From G047528285 sp047528285 (GTDB taxonomy: Bacteria > Pseudomonadota > Gammaproteobacteria > Enterobacterales > Enterobacteriaceae): a DNA stretch of 64,000 bases. The stretch lies in NCBI GenBank assembly GCA_047528285.1, contig CP180022.1, forward strand, positions 930,001 to 994,000. The letters are read 5' to 3'. The notes beneath the pieces are model-generated. The model worked only from the letters and a program-made list of their open reading frames with translations. It searched no databases and was not told where the DNA came from. Positions 51,483 through 62,151 of the stretch are shown here, piece after piece. The stretch's first letter is position 1; each line of letters opens with the position of its first letter. The translations under genes were made by a program, and so were the position numbers.

Positions 51483-51496
51483 NTANTATANNNTTN
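51483..51496. other. Cluster of ambiguous bases (N)
   Basis: N occurs at 51483, 51486, 51491-51493 and 51496, and nowhere else that I noticed. They lie between two hairpins (51445-51465 and 51497-51519). They mark an assembly or sequencing difficulty, or a site that differs between cells; they carry no biological annotation by themselves. Confidence 0.95.
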
Positions 51497-51519
51497 TTCT
51501 TTAGATTGTATCTAAAGAA
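51497..51519. terminator. Hairpin abutting the ambiguous bases
   Basis: TTCTTTAGAT, loop TGT and ATCTAAAGAA: perfect 10-base arms directly after the last N. The function is unknown; it may have contributed to the sequencing ambiguity. Confidence 0.4.
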
Positions 51520-52911
51520 TAAAGATATATTAATTTTATTTATAATTAGCTCGTAGTATCATGTTTTAAATGTAAAACACAAACAAAAATTTATAAGATA
51601 TGTATCATAGTATTTATCATACTTTACCAGAACCGCTTAGGTCGGCTATTTATCTAATGTTGAAGTCTACAATCATAATAATCTATATTGGCTATTATTG
51701 ATACCTGGTATCAAGGCCATGATTTAGGTCTTTTGATTAAATAGATTCTTTATTTTAAAAATCTATTGTGCAAAAATTTATGTTTCTGTATTTCCTGAAA
51801 AGTAAGTCGATATGGTAAAATTTGGTCTTTATTTTGTATTGACTTATATTTGTTTATAATGATACATGTTATCTATGTTAATAAATAAATTAAATCACTA
51901 TTTATTCATCATTATTATTAGCATTTTTTATAATTTAATAAATAAATTCAATTGAAGTCAGAATAAGAGTGTTTCTGGCCAGCGATTATAGGTGTTTTGA
52001 ATACTATCTTGCGCAGTAATAATTGATAGTAATTAGATATGATAATGGTTTACAATTATATACTAACTAATTACTTTTATATGAATCTTTCTAATTTTTA
52101 GAAGTGAAAAATATCATAAATAAGAGATTTTTATGGATAGGTATACTATAGTTATACCCTATTATATTTTTGAATATGTTTTTCCTTTTTAGCAAAAATT
52201 TCTTTATCGTTGTTTAACAAAATCTTATAAATGGATTATCTATTATTCATGCATAAACCCATTTTAAAATTTATTTAAAAGTGTTAAACAATCGTTGTAG
52301 CATCTGTATATTCTCTTTCCTAAATATAATTTAGCATGATTTACTTGTACAATTATAGTTATAAATAAGTAATTAGGATAGTTCTGTACCTGTCATGATA
52401 TCATCAATTATTTACTTTTAATGTAGATAATAATACATTTAAAAATAGATTCTATATTATTAATAACTTATTTATGATTTATTTGTATAAATTGTTAGAT
52501 AGTGTGCACCCTAAATACCCAGCAATAAAAATAGTACCCATGTATCCATAGGTACATATTTCTAGATTAATGTTAGTTAAGCATTTGTATTTTTTTTATT
52601 TAGCTCATGGATAGAGGAAATTAAGCTGTAATATGTTAAAACATCGCTGATATCTATCAGCGGCGTATACTTGATTTATAATACTTATTAGATTAAATCT
52701 TTCTTGCTTCCCCACAAATATTAAAACATATCAATAATGGAGATAAACATCGACTCTGCTGATTTGTTCAAATCATCTAATAGTATGATCTGTATTTTGT
52801 TGTAAATAAATTAATTTTAATAATTATGAATGTAGATTTTCTATTTAATATATTTAAAAAATAAAATTTTTCTATATTCCCCAAGAATTCATGTTTTTAC
52901 GTATTAATTCA

Positions 52912-52950
52912 TCTTGTAGATAAACCGACTATGTCTGTTTATCTACAAGA
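52912..52950. terminator. 39-base hairpin with 14-base perfect arms
   Basis: TCTTGTAGATAAAC pairs perfectly with GTTTATCTACAAGA; inside the 11-base loop, GAC and GTC can pair further around TAT. No gene adjoins it. It may be the terminator of a vanished gene or a structured RNA element. Confidence 0.45.
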
Positions 52951-53717
52951 GAGATGCTTGTTTCTGGCGTGTGTACAGTATATTTTTTGTTATTTTACCA
53001 TCAATTTCCTCATTATTTAATCTTGAAGTGATAAATCATGCTATACATGGATTGTAGATAATTTGACTAGTATCGATACTAGTATGATATACCAAAATCA
53101 GTAAATTTAAATGTATAGTTAATTTCTGGATATACTATGGATTTAAATTTTACATTAACGATATGATTGCCCCGGCGGGATTAGATGGATCTTTATTAAG
53201 AATCTAAATACGGTTATTCTTCTGTAATAATTTTATAAAAATCGTATCAGCTTATTAAACTAAGGTTCTATCATTGGATACTGAGGTATCAGCAATATTT
53301 TTATCACGGATGGTTATTTTATATAGCATGTGGAAGACGTTTTAGTAGTGATCAAGGTAAGAAATATGACATGCTTATAAAAAAGTTATTGTCAGACGAA
53401 GTTCTGTTGTCAGTAAAAACTAATCCGCTCACGTGGATTTACATTGGCCTTAGTTTAGAGTAATGGTGATATAAGAAGATAACCCTTAAATAATTCATTT
53501 ATTTTATTTATATAAATTTTCATCTTTGATGAAAATTACACGGAAAAGAAGTTTTTAGAAAAACAAAAATAAAAAATCTAACATGATGAAAATCATTAAA
53601 GACTAATAGTCATAGCGAGTGAATCTAGAAAATAAATATTTAAATTAAATGGTTATTTATTTATAAATGCTTCCAGAAGTCTATATTTTATTGTTATGAC
53701 GATCAAAGTCCTGTGAC

Positions 53718-53752
53718 ATAGCCTTACACCGATTGTATCGGTGTAAGGCTAT
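53718..53752. terminator. 35-base perfect palindrome with 16-base arms
   Basis: ATAGCCTTACACCGAT, loop TGT and ATCGGTGTAAGGCTAT pair at every base. Followed on the plus strand by CTTTATAAC, a weak T-containing tail. Its G/C content is far above the surrounding sequence. It sits in the interval where udp would be and may be the surviving terminator of that gene. Confidence 0.55.
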
Positions 53753-54924
53753 CTTTATAACTTCATTGATATTAATTCTTATTATTTAATTCGATTTAAT
53801 AGAAATACCCTTTTAACAAAAGGCCATAAAATTTGTTCTGTCAATGTCATCACGAAATGAATCTTAGTTATACTTTCGTCCGTTATGGGTTTTTATATAA
53901 CTAACCTATCTGTGTTGTTGTTTAGGCCTCAAAAACGTAAGTTTTTATAACGGTTAATATCGGAAGATATTGATATTATCTACCAGGATAATTTATTTTT
54001 ATAAAAATATATGCCCCGTGCTGTACGATGCTTTTATTTTGATCTGATGTTTTCTTATACCTTATTAGCGCACTTTCAAATAATAGGTATTGCAGGGTTG
54101 CCATTTTCTTGAAATTCAAGTTAGTGGAATTTCCTTATCTTGCTTTTGATTGCCTTTAATACTTAATATCTAAATGAAGTTACTTTGGTGCTCCTGAGTT
54201 AGGAAAGGCGGAACTGGAGTAGCATTGGCACATCACTTTTGCTCATAAGATGATATTTCATGTTTATTCATCTTACTTTTGCATTAATCAGAAAATTATG
54301 CATTAGAGAAAGTCTCTATTGTATTTATTAGAGCGATTTTTCAAGCCGGAATCAGATTTGAAAGATACAGATAATCGCGTTTTGCTAACTTTTTGAAGTT
54401 GTTAACAGTTATTTCTATAACCACCGCCGGCGATTATTTTTTATTGGTTAGAATCTGTTTATAAGTAAAACGGATCCTGTTAAGTTATTTTTTGCTGTCA
54501 TTATCAATTTTTAACACTTGGTTTTCTTATTATTTAATTTATTAAGTATTACTATTAACTAATCTTCTTTATACCAAATTCAGTTTGATACTGAAGTGAT
54601 TACTGTATTATTTGCGTTGGTATGTAAATAGTTAATGTTTTTCTTGATCATTTTTTTGAGTTTCACTAGTGGGCGGTAAACTCCACTGTATCACTACGGT
54701 TGTATGTTGGATATATGAAATATTCCTCCTTGCTATGAGTTTTAGTAGTTAGCTTCTATCTTCTGTGTTGGAATATTTCAGATGAGTATTTGCGGCCTGT
54801 TAAGTACTTTCTATATTCAGCTCAAGTTATATTGTGGCTGGATTGGTCCATAAAAGATCCTGGACAATCTATGTAGATCCCCTTTAACGTGACTGTTGGT
54901 TATGGGGTAGGTGGAGGGTAACAC

Positions 54925-56508
54925 ATGGATTACAACCTATTTTATAGTATAGGCGGAGCATTGCTAGGGTGGTTTTTTACTAGCATTTGGCATAATCAAA
55001 GGAAATTTTCGAAGGAAACAAAACGGATCACTCTTGAACAGGAGGTACAGATTGCATGCCAGGCGAAGACCGACGAACAGCATGCGCGCCGGCAAGCCGA
55101 GCACGCATTGCGAGAGAGCGAACGAGAGCAGCGCGAACTATACGGTCAGCTTGCTGTTGCCGAGGAGCGTTTGACTTCCCTTGTGCATTTTCGTCGGGAG
55201 TGCGAGCAGCTCAATCAAGAGCTGTGTATGCTGCGAGAAAGTAAGAGCAACCAAGAGGTGGAGCTTCGAGAAGTTAGTATTCGTTTACAGGAAACTCGGC
55301 TAGCAGCAGAAGAGAAGGAACGTCTTTTAGTAAATAGCGAGCAAAGATTATCCGTACAATTTGAAAATTTAGCTAACCGTATTTTTGAACAAAGCGGACG
55401 TAAAGTAGATGAACAACATCGCCAAAGTCTTGATCTCTTACTGATGCCGCTGCGTGGGCAGTTAGAGGATTTTCGACGCCAGGTGCAGAATAGCTTCGGT
55501 CAGGAAGCTCGCGAACGTCATACACTGACCCATGAAATTCATAATTTACAGAAGCTTAATGCGCAAATGTCCCAAGAAACTGTTAATCTTACCCGTGCAC
55601 TTAAAGGTAATAACAAGTTGCAGGGAAACTGGGGTGAGGTGGTTCTTACCAGAGTTTTAGAAGCATCAGGGTTGCGAGAAGGATATGAATTTGAAACCCA
55701 AATTAGCATTCAAAAAGACGATGGTCGACGATTGCAGCCCGATGTGGTGGTGCATTTGCCGCAGAATAAAAATGTGATAATCGAAGCAAAAATGTCATTA
55801 GTGGCCTATGAACGTTATTTCAATAGCGATGATGATGCTGAGCGCCAACTAGCGCTAACTGAGCACGTCAATTCGTTTCGTTCTCATATGAAATTGCTAG
55901 GCCGTAAAGATTATCAGGAGCTACCAGGTATACAATCGCTAGATTACGTGCTGATGTTTGTTCCAATCGAGTCGGCTTTTATGGCGGCTATTAGTCAGCA
56001 ACCAGAACTAATCAGCGAAGCATTGTCGCACAATATTATGCTTGTCAGCCCGACTACTCTTTTGGTTGCGTTACGCACGATAAATAATCTTTGGCGCTAC
56101 GAGCATCAAAGCCGCAATGCTCAGCATATCGCTGATCGTGCGGCACGCCTGTATGATAAATTACGACTGTTTATCGCTGATATGAATGTAATCGAACAAA
56201 GCCTTAATAAAGCGCAAGCCAGCTATCGGTTAGCAAAAAACAAATTATCTGATGGGCGTGGTAATATCATCAGTCAGGCAGAAGGGTTTCGTGCTTTAGG
56301 CGTAGAAATTAAACGACCGATATCCTCTTCCTCGTACGTTCCTCTTACTTTTTCAGATCTCTCCGGTGAGGATGCGGTAGATCCGGTAAGTGATATACCG
56401 AGCGTAGGTGTGCCAGTATATGATGATGATAGTCATGTTCATTCTCGTTCAGGGGATAATGAAAAAAAAAGAACGGATCCTCCTGATGGCCTATCACGGT
56501 CGAAGTAA
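54925..56508 (+). CDS. rmuC: RmuC, DNA recombination-limiting protein
   Basis: RmuC limits recombination at inverted repeats in E. coli; its C-terminal domain resembles a nuclease of the PD-(D/E)xK type. It has 527 residues (475 in E. coli). It has an N-terminal membrane segment (LFYSIGGALLGWFFTSIW), a long coiled coil (about residues 25-225, rich in Glu, Gln and Arg), and the RmuC core from KGNNKLQGNWGEVVLTRVLE through DVVVHLPQNKNVIIEAKMSL (nuclease-like acidic/Lys residues) to YVLMFVPIESAFMAA and VSPTTLLVALRTI. The Ser- and Asp-rich tail is variable. It heads rmuC-ubiE-(ubiJ)-ubiB as in E. coli. Confidence 0.95.
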   Translation: MDYNLFYSIGGALLGWFFTSIWHNQRKFSKETKRITLEQEVQIACQAKTDEQHARRQAEHALRESEREQRELYGQLAVAEERLTSLVHFRRECEQLNQELCMLRESKSNQEVELREVSIRLQETRLAAEEKERLLVNSEQRLSVQFENLANRIFEQSGRKVDEQHRQSLDLLLMPLRGQLEDFRRQVQNSFGQEARERHTLTHEIHNLQKLNAQMSQETVNLTRALKGNNKLQGNWGEVVLTRVLEASGLREGYEFETQISIQKDDGRRLQPDVVVHLPQNKNVIIEAKMSLVAYERYFNSDDDAERQLALTEHVNSFRSHMKLLGRKDYQELPGIQSLDYVLMFVPIESAFMAAISQQPELISEALSHNIMLVSPTTLLVALRTINNLWRYEHQSRNAQHIADRAARLYDKLRLFIADMNVIEQSLNKAQASYRLAKNKLSDGRGNIISQAEGFRALGVEIKRPISSSSYVPLTFSDLSGEDAVDPVSDIPSVGVPVYDDDSHVHSRSGDNEKKRTDPPDGLSRSK

Positions 56509-56630
56509 TACTACATGGTGATGGATATATATAGCAGATACTGGAAGTTAACTGGTTTCTGGTGGAGTGGGTGTATCGCCAAGCATCTGTTACACTTTTT
56601 TCTGAAAAGTGATTGAGAAGGATGAGAAAC

Positions 56631-57389
56631 ATGACAGATAAAAAAAAGCCTGAAAGAACCCATTTTGGTTATCGTACTGTAGCAAAGGATCAAAAAGCTT
56701 TGATGGTAGATGATGTTTTTCACTCCGTTGCGAAAAAATACGATCTGATGAATGATTTAATGTCTTTTGGTATTCAACGTATCTGGAAACGTTTTACTAT
56801 CCAATGCAGCGAAGTACGCCGAGGGCAACAGGTTCTAGACTTGGCTGGTGGAACCGGTGACTTAACTGCTAAATTTTCCCGTCTAGTGGGAGAAAATGGG
56901 GTAGTAGTTTTGACGGACATCAATGACTCGATGCTAAATGTAGGACGTGAAAAGCTCCGTAATCTCGGAATTATTATCAATGTAATGTATGTCCAGGCCA
57001 ATGCAGAAGCACTGCCATTCCAGGATTATACTTTCCACTGCATCACAATTTCATTTGGTTTGCGTAATATAACCGAAAAACATCAAGCGCTAAAATCGAT
57101 GTATCGGGTGCTGAAACCTGGAGGTCGATTACTGATTTTAGAATTTTCAACCCCGCGATTTAAGTTCCTAAATAAAATTTATGATTTGTATTCTTTCCAT
57201 GTTTTGCCAAGCATTGGTAAAATGGTAGTCGGTGATGCTAGAAGCTATCGTTATTTGGTGGAATCCATTCGCATGCATCCGAATCAAGAGACGTTAAAAT
57301 CAATGATGTTGGATGCGGGCTTTAATAATGTCGAGTATTTTAATATGACTGGTGGAATCGTGGCCTTGCATCGCGGTTATAAATTTTGA
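56631..57389 (+). CDS. ubiE: Ubiquinone/menaquinone C-methyltransferase
   Basis: UbiE is the SAM-dependent C-methyltransferase of both ubiquinone and menaquinone synthesis. The start at 56631 (MTDKKKPERTHFGYRTVAKD) follows GAGAAGGA and gives 252 residues (251 in E. coli); the frame is open to 56613. Motifs are VFHSVAKKYDLMNDLMSFGI, SAM-binding VLDLAGGTGDLTAKF, NAEALPFQD, CITISFGLRN and YRVLKPGGRLLILEFS, ending GGIVALHRGYKF. No damage is visible. Its partner ubiJ just downstream is decayed while ubiB is intact. Confidence 0.97.
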   Translation: MTDKKKPERTHFGYRTVAKDQKALMVDDVFHSVAKKYDLMNDLMSFGIQRIWKRFTIQCSEVRRGQQVLDLAGGTGDLTAKFSRLVGENGVVVLTDINDSMLNVGREKLRNLGIIINVMYVQANAEALPFQDYTFHCITISFGLRNITEKHQALKSMYRVLKPGGRLLILEFSTPRFKFLNKIYDLYSFHVLPSIGKMVVGDARSYRYLVESIRMHPNQETLKSMMLDAGFNNVEYFNMTGGIVALHRGYKF

Positions 57390-57399
57390 TCTGGATATT

Positions 57400-58030
57400 A
57401 CATATTTTTAATTTTTTTGATAAACGCAACCTTGGAAACTGTATTTTTTAACACCTTTTTTATCAGAAACATTCCACGTCTTTTGCTCGGAAAAGACTGA
57501 AAGATAGAGTTTTACGATTTGATTTTTCTGAATAGAAAACGCCGATTATTTTAATATTCAGTTAGTATCAGGTGGATGTCTTTAAAATCTTGGATAATAA
57601 ATAAGATTGTATTGTCGTGCGAAAACCGGTCTCTCTCATCATACTATCGATGCTCACTGGAGTATCAGAGACTTTGTGAACTGGTTAAAAAGTTTTCTTG
57701 ATATGAAAGTTGATCTGTAGCGCCTGAAACAATTCATTGAGATGCTGGATATAGCTAAAATTTAATGTGGCTAAACTGCTATCACCTTGGATTGGCGATA
57801 TTGTCTCTGAAAGTATCACCCCGTGTAATTTATAAGATTCTGGAGTGAAACTTTGCTGTAGATTTTGCGCTTAGGAGGAGATTGTAGATGGATGGCGTAG
57901 GCGATAACTAATGAATGGTGCTTTATATTTTCGGCCCTGAAGTTGGCATGGTTTTTAAGGAAATGTGGATTAGGTGGTTACTTGAGCGATCGAGAATCTT
58001 GTGGTTAGATTGGAAAAATTGGAGGTCTAG
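57400..58030 (+). pseudogene. ubiJ: ubiJ remnant, ubiquinone accessory factor
   Basis: Collinear pieces of UbiJ (YigP) fill the gap between ubiE and ubiB: NATLETVFFNTFFIRNIPRL near 57425-57484, VLRFDFSE near 57511 (E. coli KVLRVEVKGF), QVDVF near 57568, AKLLSPWIGDIVSESIT near 57769-57820 (E. coli AELLAPYTGDIAAEGIS), EWCFIFSALKLAWF near 57910-57955 and the end RLEKLEV with a stop at 58028-58030. In-frame stops and frameshifts break it. UbiJ organises the aerobic ubiquinone-synthesis complex through its SCP2 lipid-binding domain. Overall length is preserved, so point decay rather than deletion is responsible. Confidence 0.88.
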
Positions 58031-58033
58031 CAA

Positions 58034-59674
58034 ATGATATTCAGTGAGATCTGTCGTTTCAATCTAATTATTCGGATAATACTTCGTTACAGACTGGATG
58101 AGATTTTTCCAAAAACACGGTTGACTCTTCTGCTACGATTGGGACGCAATTTATTATTTTGGATGCCAAATAATAACCATGCGTTGCGCATGCCAAGCGA
58201 ACGTGTTCGCTTGGCGTTACAGGAGCTTGGCCCCGTATGGATTAAGTTCGGACAAATGCTCTCTACTCGTCGTGATCTCTTTCCCGCAGCTGTTATTGAT
58301 CAGCTAACGATGCTTCAAAATAAGGTAAAGCCTTTTGATGGGGCTCTCGCACGTGCATATATTGAACGTTCGATGGGGGGACAGCCACTTGAAACCTGGT
58401 TTGATGATTTTCAGCAAGAGCCACTGGCTGCAGCCTCTATAGCACAAGTGCATAGTGCTAAGCTAAAAAATGGTAAAGAGGTAGTAATTAAGGTGATTCG
58501 TCCAGATATTATGCCAATAATTAAGGCCGATATGCGGCTAATGTACCGGTTGGCTAGTTGGGTACCGCATTTGGTTCCGGACGGCAGGCGTTTGCGGCCC
58601 ATAGAAGTTGTCTTGGAATATGAAAAAACATTATTGAATGAGCTCAACCTTCTTCGTGAATCAGCAAATGCCATTCAGCTTCGGCGTAATTTTAAGGATA
58701 GTTCAATGCTGTATATTCCTGAAGTTTATACGGATTATTGCAGTGAAACCATGATGGTAATGGAACGAATCTATGGTGTGCCGCTCAACGATGTGGTTGC
58801 GCTGGAGAAGCAGTGTACCAACATGAAGTTACTAGCAGAACGTGGAGTGCAGATCTTTTTTACCCAAGTTTTTCGTGATAGTTTTTTTCATGGCGATATG
58901 CATCCAGGTAATATTTTTGTCAGTTTTGACAATCCAGAAAATCCGCAGTATATCGGGATCGATTGTGGAATTGTTGGATCTCTTAATAAAGAAGATCAAT
59001 GTTATTTGGCGGCAAATTTTATTGCTTTTTTTAACCGTGATTACCGTAAGGTAGCAGAGCTGCATGTGGACTCTGGCTGGGTTCCTTATGATACTAATAT
59101 CGGAGATTTTGAATTTGCTATCCGTACTGTCTGCGAGCCTATTTTTGAACGGCCCTTGGCGGAGATCTCTTTTGGTTACGTATTGATGAATCTTTTTAAC
59201 ACCGCGCGTCGGTTTAATATGGAAATTCAACCTCAGCTAGTTTTGCTGCAGAAAACACTATTGTATATTGAAGGTATAGGTCGGCAAATTTATCCACAGC
59301 TGGATTTATGGGAAACAGCTAAGCCCTTTTTGGAAAACTGGACAAAGGATCAGGTGGGGGTTTTAGCTATTCTTCGTGCGTTGAAGAAAAAAAACCCCTA
59401 TTGGGCGGAGAAATTGCCTGCATTGCCGGAACTTATTTATGATAGCTTTAAGCAGCATCGCCTATTGCAAAAGAGTGTCGATCGCCTATCGGCAGAAATA
59501 CGGGTATATCAAGTACGGGAAAATAAATCTCGTTTTTTGTTTGGCATAGGTGTTACATTGCTACTTAGCGGTATATTTTTAATGACGAAAAGCAGTGATG
59601 AAAGTTTCCAGCCAGCCTGGTTGATAATTGCTGGCGTTGTTTGTTGGATTACTAGCTGGAAACGAAATTTATAA
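58034..59674 (+). CDS. ubiB: UbiB, atypical kinase/ATPase for ubiquinone synthesis
   Basis: UbiB is a member of the ADCK/UbiB protein-kinase-like family needed for ubiquinone synthesis. It has 546 residues, as in E. coli. The family KxGQ motif is WIKFGQMLSTRRDLFP, the Ala-rich nucleotide loop is PLAAASIAQVHSA, the invariant Lys is in EVVIKVIRPDI, and the catalytic-like segments are FFHGDMHPGNIFVS and YIGIDCGIVG. Two C-terminal membrane helices follow (FGIGVTLLLSGIFLM and PAWLIIAGVVCWITSW). The start 3 bases after the ubiJ stop follows a GGAGG sequence. Its integrity indicates that ubiquinone is still made. Confidence 0.97.
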   Translation: MIFSEICRFNLIIRIILRYRLDEIFPKTRLTLLLRLGRNLLFWMPNNNHALRMPSERVRLALQELGPVWIKFGQMLSTRRDLFPAAVIDQLTMLQNKVKPFDGALARAYIERSMGGQPLETWFDDFQQEPLAAASIAQVHSAKLKNGKEVVIKVIRPDIMPIIKADMRLMYRLASWVPHLVPDGRRLRPIEVVLEYEKTLLNELNLLRESANAIQLRRNFKDSSMLYIPEVYTDYCSETMMVMERIYGVPLNDVVALEKQCTNMKLLAERGVQIFFTQVFRDSFFHGDMHPGNIFVSFDNPENPQYIGIDCGIVGSLNKEDQCYLAANFIAFFNRDYRKVAELHVDSGWVPYDTNIGDFEFAIRTVCEPIFERPLAEISFGYVLMNLFNTARRFNMEIQPQLVLLQKTLLYIEGIGRQIYPQLDLWETAKPFLENWTKDQVGVLAILRALKKKNPYWAEKLPALPELIYDSFKQHRLLQKSVDRLSAEIRVYQVRENKSRFLFGIGVTLLLSGIFLMTKSSDESFQPAWLIIAGVVCWITSWKRNL

Positions 59675-61661
59675 TTTAGATAGAACGATAATTGATGTTG
59701 ACTCATTTAAGTAAAGATAAATATATGTAAATGATGTTATTAATAGTTATTAATCATTGTCATTTTGCTGTTCTTGTTTTCTATTAAAAATGCAAACTGT
59801 CTGTGATCGAATTTTACATCATGATTAAAGGATTTTAAAAATCAATAAACTAAGATAATATAGCAACGCTATATCGTTTGATTTATTATTCATAGGATGT
59901 AAAAATTTATCATCCATGCCAATGAAGTTAATTGATAACTGAAAAATATTCTATCAAAATAAGATGAAAATTAGAAAACAGAGTATGTTCGAAAAAATAT
60001 ACCTTTTAACTCTTTAGTTATCGAATAAGTGATAGAATTTAATGCGTTTTACTTTTAAATACTAAAATTTAGTTAATAGTAATAATTACTAAATATTATT
60101 TGATTTATGAAACAACAATTCCTACGAATTTTTTCGATTATTCTATTTCGGTAATCTTTTTTTATAATAATGAGAAAGTCTGATTTAAATAAATTTTGAT
60201 GGTGATTTATATTTGTTAATAAATGGCTATTCATATGTTAGTTAATAATTTTGCAAGAATCGTTTTTAAAAGTAAAAATAGTTTTAGGATCATAAAAGTT
60301 GGATTTGATATATAAATTTAAATTATGCTAAATTTTTTGATTGGTATATATTTTGTTTGCTAGATGACCATCTGCAGTTTATAAGATTTTTATGGAGAAG
60401 ACTATGTTAACCGTTGCTTAATAGTAAAAAGATTCCTGTATCCTATATTTCTGTAGTTTTTCTTTGTGTGTCCTTCTTAAAAACATGAAGGTGATATAGT
60501 GTTTTATGAAATCATAAGCGTAAAATAAGTAAATATATTTCTCTTGTATGTTGTATATAAAGACTATTGTTTATTTACTGTGCAGTAGATAATGATTTTA
60601 GAATAAAATGATGTGTGCTATTCAATATCTGTTTTGGTTTAATTTTTAAATTAATCAAAACAGTGCTCCAACTGATATTTGATGTTTATGGATAATTTAT
60701 CATTATAAATAATGATATTCTATGTCACATAAAATTTTTGATTTATGTCTATCAACAGTAAAATGAAGTAGAAACTGAATTTCAATAACCGTTTATACAT
60801 ATCAAATAGATCTGATAACTTTTATATCATATATTCTATATAAAACATAGAACAGATCCTATGAATAAATAAAGGCATACCTAGAAGGCTGTCAGTTAAG
60901 AAAAATTCTGGTTTAGAGCAAATTTTATCTAAGAATCTTTGTATTGAGATTCTTAGTGATATCATTTCTCTCTGAAAGAGAAGGTATGGTGAAAACTATA
61001 ATGTTTCCGGCATGAACAAGTTGGAGGTTTTTCATCTCACGGATTAACATACACAAAATCAGAAGATATTTCAAATGAGAAACAAGTGCACTAATTTAAT
61101 TAAAAACATGCAGCACTAAAATTAATAATTTCTAATTATTAATTCATTTTTATAAAAACGAAAACTATTAAACATAGTTTATAGGTAATTTTATGCGATA
61201 TGGCGTTATTTTCCTATGCCTCATTTGAATTTATAGAGATGATTTTTTGAATAAAAATGTTTCTTTATTCCATTGTGAACTATCTAAGATTAACCACTTT
61301 TTTCACAATACTTCTGTGATTCTTGATCTGACGGTGATATTCAATGGTGTTGTTAAGATCATGATAATTAATTTATCCAATTAATTTATTAAATTTGGAA
61401 CAATGTGTTCGTCATTTCTCATAAATTAATAATAGTGATATTAATGAAGATGAGATTTATCCCCTGCAATATTTATTGCGTGTTGGCATTTTTATTCTAT
61501 ATTGTTAATTATTTTGCTAGTCCTGCCCCCAGGAGGGGATAAAATAGTTTTTAAAATAGAATAACACTGATATAAAAGTTAAAATTATACTAAAATATAT
61601 AATAAGTATAAGGATTAAACGATGATATAATTTAAGAAATTTCCATCTCATAATCTTTTGA
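59675..61661. other. AT-rich spacer, expected site of tatABC
   Basis: In E. coli tatA, tatB, tatC and tatD follow ubiB. I recognise none of them in these 2 kb, which are very AT-rich with stops in all frames. A hairpin CTAAGAATCT-N8-AGATTCTTAG lies at 60929-60956. A C/G run (TGCCCCCAGGAGGGGA) near 61527-61542 stands out in composition but forms no gene. Confidence 0.5.
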
Positions 61662-62114
61662 TTATTGTTCCGGAATAACTTTCACACATAGAGTTGCAAA
61701 AATTTCATTATCTATCTGAATCCGAATGTCGTGCTTACCAATAGTACGAAGAAGACCGTTCGATAGACGCACTTCATTTTTAGTGACGTGCACCCCGGCG
61801 GTAGTGATTGCTTCAGCAATGTCACGACTACCGATAGAGCCGAATAGCTTTCCTTCTTCGCCTGCTTTAGATGCGATGATAACGCCGCCTAATTTATTAA
61901 CTTTATCAGCGCGTGCCGCAGCCTCAGCCTGCATGTTCGCTAATTTGGCTTCCATTATTGCGCGCTGTTTCTCAAAATATTCTATATTTTTCTTGGTAGC
62001 TAGAATAGCTTTCCCCTGTGGCACAAGGTAGTTACGAGCGTAACCTGCTTTAACATCAACTTGATCACCAACACTGCCAAGATTGGTGACTTTATTAAGT
62101 AAAATAACTTTCAT
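61662..62114 (-). CDS. rplI: 50S ribosomal protein L9
   Basis: It has 150 residues (149 in E. coli). The N-terminal rRNA-binding domain reads MKVILLNKVTNLGSVGDQVD, then VKAGYARNYLVPQGKA; a long connecting helix and a C-terminal domain (GKLFGSIGSRDIAEAI, NEVRLSNGLLRTIGKHDI) follow. It is the last gene of the rpsF-priB-rpsR-rplI operon, 37 bases after rpsR. A small hairpin overlapping the stop codon (ATAATC-TTTT-GATTAT, 61650-61665) might help termination. Confidence 0.98.
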   Translation of the reverse strand: MKVILLNKVTNLGSVGDQVDVKAGYARNYLVPQGKAILATKKNIEYFEKQRAIMEAKLANMQAEAAARADKVNKLGGVIIASKAGEEGKLFGSIGSRDIAEAITTAGVHVTKNEVRLSNGLLRTIGKHDIRIQIDNEIFATLCVKVIPEQ

Positions 62115-62151
62115 TATTTCATCCTATGAAAGACTTGTAAACAATGAGCAA

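Larger units (their letters stand above)
50994..54924. other. Longest gene-poor stretch (3.9 kb), with hairpins
   Basis: E. coli has ysgA (dlhH) and udp between metE and rmuC. I cannot match either here, so they are deleted or eroded beyond recognition. The stretch contains four hairpins (listed separately), six ambiguous bases near 51483-51496, and a faint open piece near 54315-54400 (LLERFFKPESDLKDTDNRVL) of unknown family. From 51300 to 53700 it is extremely AT-rich. Confidence 0.5.

Noticed and set aside
54315..54400. Plus-strand piece LLERFFKPESDLKDTDNRVL looks a little like the cytoplasmic loop of TerC/Alx membrane proteins.
   Set aside because: A different frame of the same bases resembles another TerC segment equally well, both cannot be real, and no membrane segments follow.
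58832..59230. A 132-codon minus-strand frame.
   Set aside because: It is antisense to intact ubiB with no recognisable product.
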